This document shows, piece by piece, positions 6,384 through 9,906 of a stretch of DNA of 9,906 nt. Every line of letters starts with the position of its first letter. Position 1 is the stretch's first letter. A program made the position numbers and the translations under genes. The notes under the pieces were generated by a model. That model was not told where the DNA came from and searched no databases. It was given only the letters and a program-made list of their open reading frames with translations. This DNA comes from Pseudomonadota bacterium (GTDB lineage: Bacteria; Myxococcota_A; Polyangia; Polyangiales; Polyangiaceae). Location: NCBI GenBank assembly GCA_023411445.1, contig JAEYOT010000729.1:1-9906 (forward strand), read 5' to 3'.

Positions 6384-8160
6384 CGATTTCGCCCCCGCCG
6401 ATGGCCGCCTTCTTCTTCGGCTTGGCCTCGACCTTGGGCCCCGCTTTCTTCAGCGGACGTGGCGCGCTGCTCGCGCGAGGGGTGAGCCGCTCGAGCTTCA
6501 CGGTCTCCCGCGCTTTGCTGCCGTCGAGCGTGAGCTCTCGCTCCTTGTAGCCCTCCAGCCGCACGCGCAGCGTGAGTGACTTGCCTTCTTCGAGCTCGAG
6601 CACGACCGGGCTCGTGCCCAAATCCTTGTCGCCGTCGAACACGTGCGCTTCGGACGGCTCGACTGCCAGCGCGATCTGTTTGCTGACCGTGAGCTCCTCC
6701 GGCGGCGGTAGCATCGCGGCGGCGGCAGCGGTAACGGGCGGCGCGGCTTGCGCGCTGCCGTGCAGCTCGGGTTGGGCGCCGCTCTGGCTGCTCTTGGCGA
6801 AGATAGCGCCCACGATCGCGAACGTCGCCGCTACTGCGGCCAGGCCTGCGACCATCGGCCACTGACTCTTGCCGCCGCCGCCGTGCGGCGTGGCCGGCAC
6901 CGGCGCTGGCATCTGCGGCCGAGCGAAATAGTCGGCGGGCACGTTGAAGCCCCCGGAGCGCGACATCATCTCCGGCACCGCGTCTGGCACCTTGCCCGCT
7001 TTGAGCTTGTCCAGATCCGCGATCAGCTCGTCCATCGCTTGGTAGCGGTGCTCAGGCCGCTTCGACAAGCACTTGAGCACGATGGCTTCCAGCCCAGGCG
7101 GTACCTCTTGCGGCTGCGGCACCAGCGCGCGGATCGGAACCGGCGCTTTGTACATGTGCTGCGTCAGGATGCCCATGAAGTTGTCCGCGTCGAACGGGAC
7201 GCGCCCGCTCGCCATCTCGTACAAGATCACGCCGAAAGAATAGATGTCACCGCGGTGATCGACGGACTGCCCTGCCGCTTGCTCGGGCGACATGTAGTGA
7301 GGTGTTCCGAACACCGCACCGGCGCGCGTCAGCTTGGCGCCTTCACCCGAGGTGGACACCTTGGCGATGCCAAAATCCAGGATTTTGACGAAATCCTTCT
7401 CGCCGCCGCGGTCGATCAGGAAGGTATTGTCCGGCTTCAAGTCGCGGTGAACGATGCCGGCCGCGTGCGCCGCTGACAGGCCCTCTGCCAGCTGCCGCGC
7501 AATGTGCAGGATGCGCGGCACCGGCACGGCTTGTCCGCCGTCCATCACCTTGCTCAGCGGTTGCCCGACCAAGAACTCCATCACGAAGTAGGTTGAGCCG
7601 TCATCGAACTGGCCGAAGTCGCTGATGTCGATGATGTGCGCGTTGCCGATGGCAGACGCTGCCTTGGCCTCGTTCAAGAAGCGCTCCGTCACCTCCGCGT
7701 CGCGCGCGAGATCCGCGCGCAGCACCTTCATCGCGACCTTCTTGCCGATGATGGTGTGGACGCAGCGGTAGACCACGCCCATGCCGCCCTCACCCAGCAG
7801 CGCCTCAACCTTGTAGCGCCCGTCGATGGTGGCGCCGAGGTAAGGGTCTTGGCGCATCGCCCTGAGGCGCGAGCTGGTGACCTCTTCGCTATCCGGAAAT
7901 GAGATGCTACCGGGCGCGATGGTCACGACCTTCAGGCCTGCGGCCGAGGGGGACGCGGGCGGCGCGCTTCTGCGTATCTCCGTCTGCCGCTGGGAGGGTG
8001 GAGCCGAGGACGGAGCTATGAAGTCTGAAACACCCCCTTGGCTCGCGGGAGCAGTGCCTGACGCAGGCCCAACTTGGCTTTCGGACCAGTCGTCACTCGA
8101 GCCCACGCGGCGCGCTGGTCGCGGAGGGACTTGGGGCAGCGGCTTGTTGTGGTCCGACAT
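6367..8160 (-). CDS. Membrane-anchored Hanks-type Ser/Thr protein kinase with C-terminal PEGA domain
   Basis: This 597-residue kinase is predicted to sit in the inner membrane with a cytoplasmic catalytic domain. The ATG at 8160-8158 is chosen because the open frame upstream runs into intergenic sequence and antisense of the next gene. AGG (in TCAGGCG) precedes it by 6 bases. Residues 1-105 are Pro/Ser-rich and probably disordered. The kinase domain (about 115-385) has the Gly loop GEGGMGVV (123-130), Lys145 (VAMK), Glu164, HRDLKPDN (238-245), DFG (262-264), GTPHYMSPEQ (285-294, SPE in place of APE) and DIYSFGVILYEM (305-316). All catalytic residues are present, so it should be active. A juxtamembrane Pro/Gly-rich stretch leads to a single helix (about 435-455). 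Beyond the membrane lie an Ala/Pro linker and a PEGA-like beta domain (about 496-558: AVEPSEAHVFDGDKDLGTSP, then LRVRLEGYKEREL). A Lys/Pro-rich tail ends in GGGEIVNPWD. The target is unknown. It is the first gene of a probable operon with cca and is divergent from the Lol permease gene. Confidence 0.93.
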   Translation of the reverse strand: MSDHNKPLPQVPPRPARRVGSSDDWSESQVGPASGTAPASQGGVSDFIAPSSAPPSQRQTEIRRSAPPASPSAAGLKVVTIAPGSISFPDSEEVTSSRLRAMRQDPYLGATIDGRYKVEALLGEGGMGVVYRCVHTIIGKKVAMKVLRADLARDAEVTERFLNEAKAASAIGNAHIIDISDFGQFDDGSTYFVMEFLVGQPLSKVMDGGQAVPVPRILHIARQLAEGLSAAHAAGIVHRDLKPDNTFLIDRGGEKDFVKILDFGIAKVSTSGEGAKLTRAGAVFGTPHYMSPEQAAGQSVDHRGDIYSFGVILYEMASGRVPFDADNFMGILTQHMYKAPVPIRALVPQPQEVPPGLEAIVLKCLSKRPEHRYQAMDELIADLDKLKAGKVPDAVPEMMSRSGGFNVPADYFARPQMPAPVPATPHGGGGKSQWPMVAGLAAVAATFAIVGAIFAKSSQSGAQPELHGSAQAAPPVTAAAAAMLPPPEELTVSKQIALAVEPSEAHVFDGDKDLGTSPVVLELEEGKSLTLRVRLEGYKERELTLDGSKARETVKLERLTPRASSAPRPLKKAGPKVEAKPKKKAAIGGGEIVNPWD

Positions 8161-8187
8161 CGACGCCTGAGTGGTTCCTACGCTCGG

Positions 8188-8217
8188 TTGGGATGACCGT
8201 TTTACCCTAGATCCCAA
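8188..8217. promoter_or_regulatory. Inverted repeat, candidate operator upstream of kinase gene
   Basis: TTGGGAT (8188-8194) and ATCCCAA (8211-8217) form a perfect 7-bp inverted repeat with a 16-base spacer containing GTTTTACCC. Its near edge is 28 bases upstream of the kinase start, a suitable position for a regulator of the kinase-cca transcript. The half-sites are about 23 bases centre to centre, roughly two helical turns. Binding is purely inferred. Confidence 0.3.
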
Positions 8218-8234
8218 GATCTCGGCGGTTACAG

Positions 8235-8255
8235 CGCAGGTGAAAATTGCCTGCG
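8235..8255. repeat. Short inverted repeat in the divergent intergenic region
   Basis: CGCAGG and CCTGCG form a perfect 6-bp stem around the AT-rich 9-base centre TGAAAATTG. It lies 75-95 bases upstream of the kinase start and about 240 bases upstream of the permease start. It could be a regulator site or an RNA hairpin in a leader; it is not a terminator, as neither gene ends here. Confidence 0.3.
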
Positions 8256-8493
8256 TGTGTGATGGCCCGCTTACCGTCAGTGCAAGGGCTGGGCCCGTGC
8301 CCTGCGCCAGGAAATCGCGCCTGCGCGGCCAAAATCGGCGCCCGGGGTGAATGCCGGTGCGCAATGGTTGCGGGGGGACCGACACGTCGCCAGCGCGAGC
8401 CTGAGCGTCGGTGCAGGCGCGTCGGGAGGCGACGGCGGGGGTCACGCTGGGGCCGCGAGGCTCGCAAAAAGCTGCTACAGCGGGCGGCCAGAC

Positions 8494-9906
8494 ATGGGAT
8501 TTCCGCTCGACCTCGCGCTTCGCTACATGAGCTCGAAGAAGCGCGCGTTCATCTCCGTCGGCACGATGTTCGCGACTCTCGGCGTGGCGCTCGGCGTCGG
8601 TGCGCTGGCCACCGTGATGAGCGTGACCGGCGGCTTCCGCGCTCAGTTTCGCGACAAGGTGCTGGGCGTCAACGCCCACGTGCTGGTGCTCAAGTACGCC
8701 ACGGACTTTCGCGAGTACCGCGACGTGATGGAGAAGATGAAGCAGGTGCCGGGCGTCACCGGCGTCGCTCCCTTCGTGATCAACCCGATGATGATCACGC
8801 ACGGCGAACGCACCGCGACGGGCGTGCTGCTGAAAGGCGTTGACCCGGCCAAGGTCAGCTCCGTGCTGGATCTGCCGCGTCACATCGTGGAAGGCTCGCT
8901 GGAAGGCTTGCGGCTCAGTGACGCGAAGCCGCCAGAGCGACGCCGCAAGGGCCTGCTTGACGACACGCTGTCGAAGCGCAAGCTCAGCAGTGACGGCGAT
9001 CCGCTGCCGCCGCTGCCGCAGAGCTCTGCGGCGGCGCCCTCCGCGGCTCCATCGGCCTCTGCAACGCCGAAGAGCGTGCTCAAGCAGATCGAAGAGATCG
9101 TCAAGGCCGAGGCATCGGCGCCGGACGTGGCCTCGCGCGCGACGGGCTACGACCCCGAGAGGGGCAAGCCAGACGAGGACGACGAGTTCCAGGTGCCGGA
9201 GGGCGCGCCCGTCGGCAACATCGTACCGGAGGGCGGCTATGCCGGGGAGCTGCCGCCGGACGACGTGCTGCCGGAAGAGGTGAGCCCGGACCCCTGCCGC
9301 GAAGAATCCGCGGTGAAGAAGCTACCCGGCATCGTGATCGGCGTGACCCTGAAGCGTAACCTCGAGGTCAAAATCGGGGACTGCCTGCAGGTGACCAGCC
9401 CGACCATCGGCTTCTCCTACTCGGGGGGCAGCATGCGCGCCCCGGTGGCGAAGCAGTTCCGCGTCACCGCCGTGTTCGACGCGGGCTTCGATCAGTACGA
9501 CTCCAAGCTCGTCTACACCGATCTGTACGAGGCGCAGGCCTTCTACGACACCGGCGACAGCGTGACCGGCGTGGAGATGAAGGTGTCGGACATCGAGGGG
9601 GCGCGTGAGGTGGCGCGCGAGATCGATCGCCGGCTGGCCAACGGCGTGTACCACACGCTCGACTGGGAAGAGCTCAACCACGGCTTGTTCACCGCGCTCC
9701 GCATCCAGCAGCTGCTGATGAGCTTGGTGCTGGCCTTGATCATCGTGGTGGCCGCCTTCACCGTGATCGCGACCTTGATCATGGTCGTGCTCGACAAGAA
9801 GAAGGAGATCGCCGTGCTCAAGGCCATGGGCGCGTCCAACAGCGCGCTGCTCCGCGCCTTCCTGTATCAGGGCGGCATCATCGGCGTGTTCGGGACCGCG
9901 TTCGGT
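8494..9906 (+). CDS. lolC: LolC/LolE-family lipoprotein-releasing ABC transporter permease, 3'-truncated by the window edge
   Basis: The frame is open from ATG 8494 to the last base (471 residues seen). It matches the LolC/LolE permeases of the LolCDE complex, which extract outer-membrane lipoproteins from the inner membrane for hand-over to LolA. The N-terminus has the family pattern PLDLALRYMSSKKRAFISVG (4-23). TM1 is at about 19-44 (TLGVALGVGALATVMSVTGGF near 28-48). A MacB-like periplasmic domain follows (VPGVTGVAPFV 85-95; GVLLKGVDP 110-118). TM2 is at about 406-432, then the cytoplasmic coupling motif KKKEIAVLKAMGAS (435-448) and the start of TM3. TM4 and the C-terminus lie beyond the edge. 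The periplasmic domain carries a long low-complexity Pro/Ala/Ser/acidic insert (about 138-275) absent from the E. coli proteins. Two cysteines, Cys268 and Cys297, flank the return to the conserved fold and could form a disulfide. LolC and LolE cannot be told apart from this fragment. The ATPase gene lolD would be expected downstream. Confidence 0.9.
   Translation, partial: MGFPLDLALRYMSSKKRAFISVGTMFATLGVALGVGALATVMSVTGGFRAQFRDKVLGVNAHVLVLKYATDFREYRDVMEKMKQVPGVTGVAPFVINPMMITHGERTATGVLLKGVDPAKVSSVLDLPRHIVEGSLEGLRLSDAKPPERRRKGLLDDTLSKRKLSSDGDPLPPLPQSSAAAPSAAPSASATPKSVLKQIEEIVKAEASAPDVASRATGYDPERGKPDEDDEFQVPEGAPVGNIVPEGGYAGELPPDDVLPEEVSPDPCREESAVKKLPGIVIGVTLKRNLEVKIGDCLQVTSPTIGFSYSGGSMRAPVAKQFRVTAVFDAGFDQYDSKLVYTDLYEAQAFYDTGDSVTGVEMKVSDIEGAREVAREIDRRLANGVYHTLDWEELNHGLFTALRIQQLLMSLVLALIIVVAAFTVIATLIMVVLDKKKEIAVLKAMGASNSALLRAFLYQGGIIGVFGTAFG

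Larger units (their letters stand above)
8161..8493. other. 333-bp divergent intergenic region between kinase and Lol permease genes
   Basis: The gap must hold the promoters of both divergent genes. Open frames crossing it lack recognisable domains and merge into shadows of the permease gene. The half nearest the kinase (about 8188-8260) is less GC-rich and contains two inverted repeats, annotated separately. The half nearest the permease (8340-8480) is very GC-rich, with G runs. I could not fix a -35/-10 pair on either strand with confidence. No tRNA or riboswitch class was recognised. Confidence 0.6.

Noticed and set aside
1999..8217. Octamer TTGGGATC/GATCCCAA shared by the slyD-GH44 gap (1999-2006) and the kinase-Lol gap (8210-8217)
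   Set aside because: Two occurrences of an 8-mer on either strand in about 10 kb are close to chance expectation, so a shared regulon cannot be supported.
8247..8843. Plus-strand open frame of about 198 codons overlapping the Lol permease start
   Set aside because: Out of frame with the permease, Arg-rich and without motifs; it is a shadow.
8161..8883. N-terminal extension of the kinase frame upstream of ATG 8160
   Set aside because: The extension runs antisense through the Lol permease start and the intergenic region, has no coding-like features, and the kinase is complete from 8160.

Overview
The window is GC-rich and gene-dense, with high third-position GC and many long antisense shadow frames. 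The gene content points to a deltaproteobacterial-type predator or saprophyte, most likely Myxococcota (Polyangia/Sorangium-like). The grounds are a Hanks-type Ser/Thr kinase with one membrane helix and a C-terminal PEGA domain, a surface lipoprotein with a long Gly/Ala/Ser linker, and a glycoside hydrolase family 44 (GH44) enzyme. This assignment is inference from gene content; no rRNA or other phylogenetic marker is present.

Layout. Positions 1-1356 (+) hold the 3' part of ftsH, which ends in a strong hairpin terminator. A SlyD-like FKBP prolyl isomerase (1433-1933, -) converges on it. Divergent from slyD is a three-frame plus-strand cluster. It comprises a GH44 lipoprotein (2072-3913), a very short frame resembling the N-terminus of a GNAT acetyltransferase (3906-4124, overlapping the GH44 stop), and a lipoprotein with a phosphodiester glycosidase (NAGPA/DUF2233) domain (4128-4946). 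Converging on this, with only 3 bp between stop codons, is a minus-strand pair: a PEGA-domain Ser/Thr kinase (8160-6367) followed after 19 bp by a CCA-adding tRNA nucleotidyltransferase (6347-4950). A 333-bp divergent intergenic region (8161-8493) separates the kinase from a LolC/LolE-type lipoprotein-releasing permease, which runs off the right edge (8494-9906).

How the parts fit. FtsH, SlyD, Cca and LolC/E are housekeeping functions: membrane proteolysis, folding and metal handling, tRNA maturation, and lipoprotein export. The accessory part is the GH44-NAGPA pair, two predicted lipoproteins that would act on glycans at the cell surface or in the periplasm. No mobile element, CRISPR array, tRNA or rRNA was seen.

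The most interesting points are as follows. The GH44 protein has Gln where the family has its catalytic acid/base Glu, and a second active-site motif is also lost, suggesting a pseudoenzyme or altered chemistry. A GNAT-like fragment is wedged into the cluster. A roughly 135-residue low-complexity insert sits in the periplasmic domain of the Lol permease. The kinase appears co-transcribed with cca, with a perfect hairpin spanning the kinase stop codon. I did not find convincing evidence for a wholly new multi-gene system.
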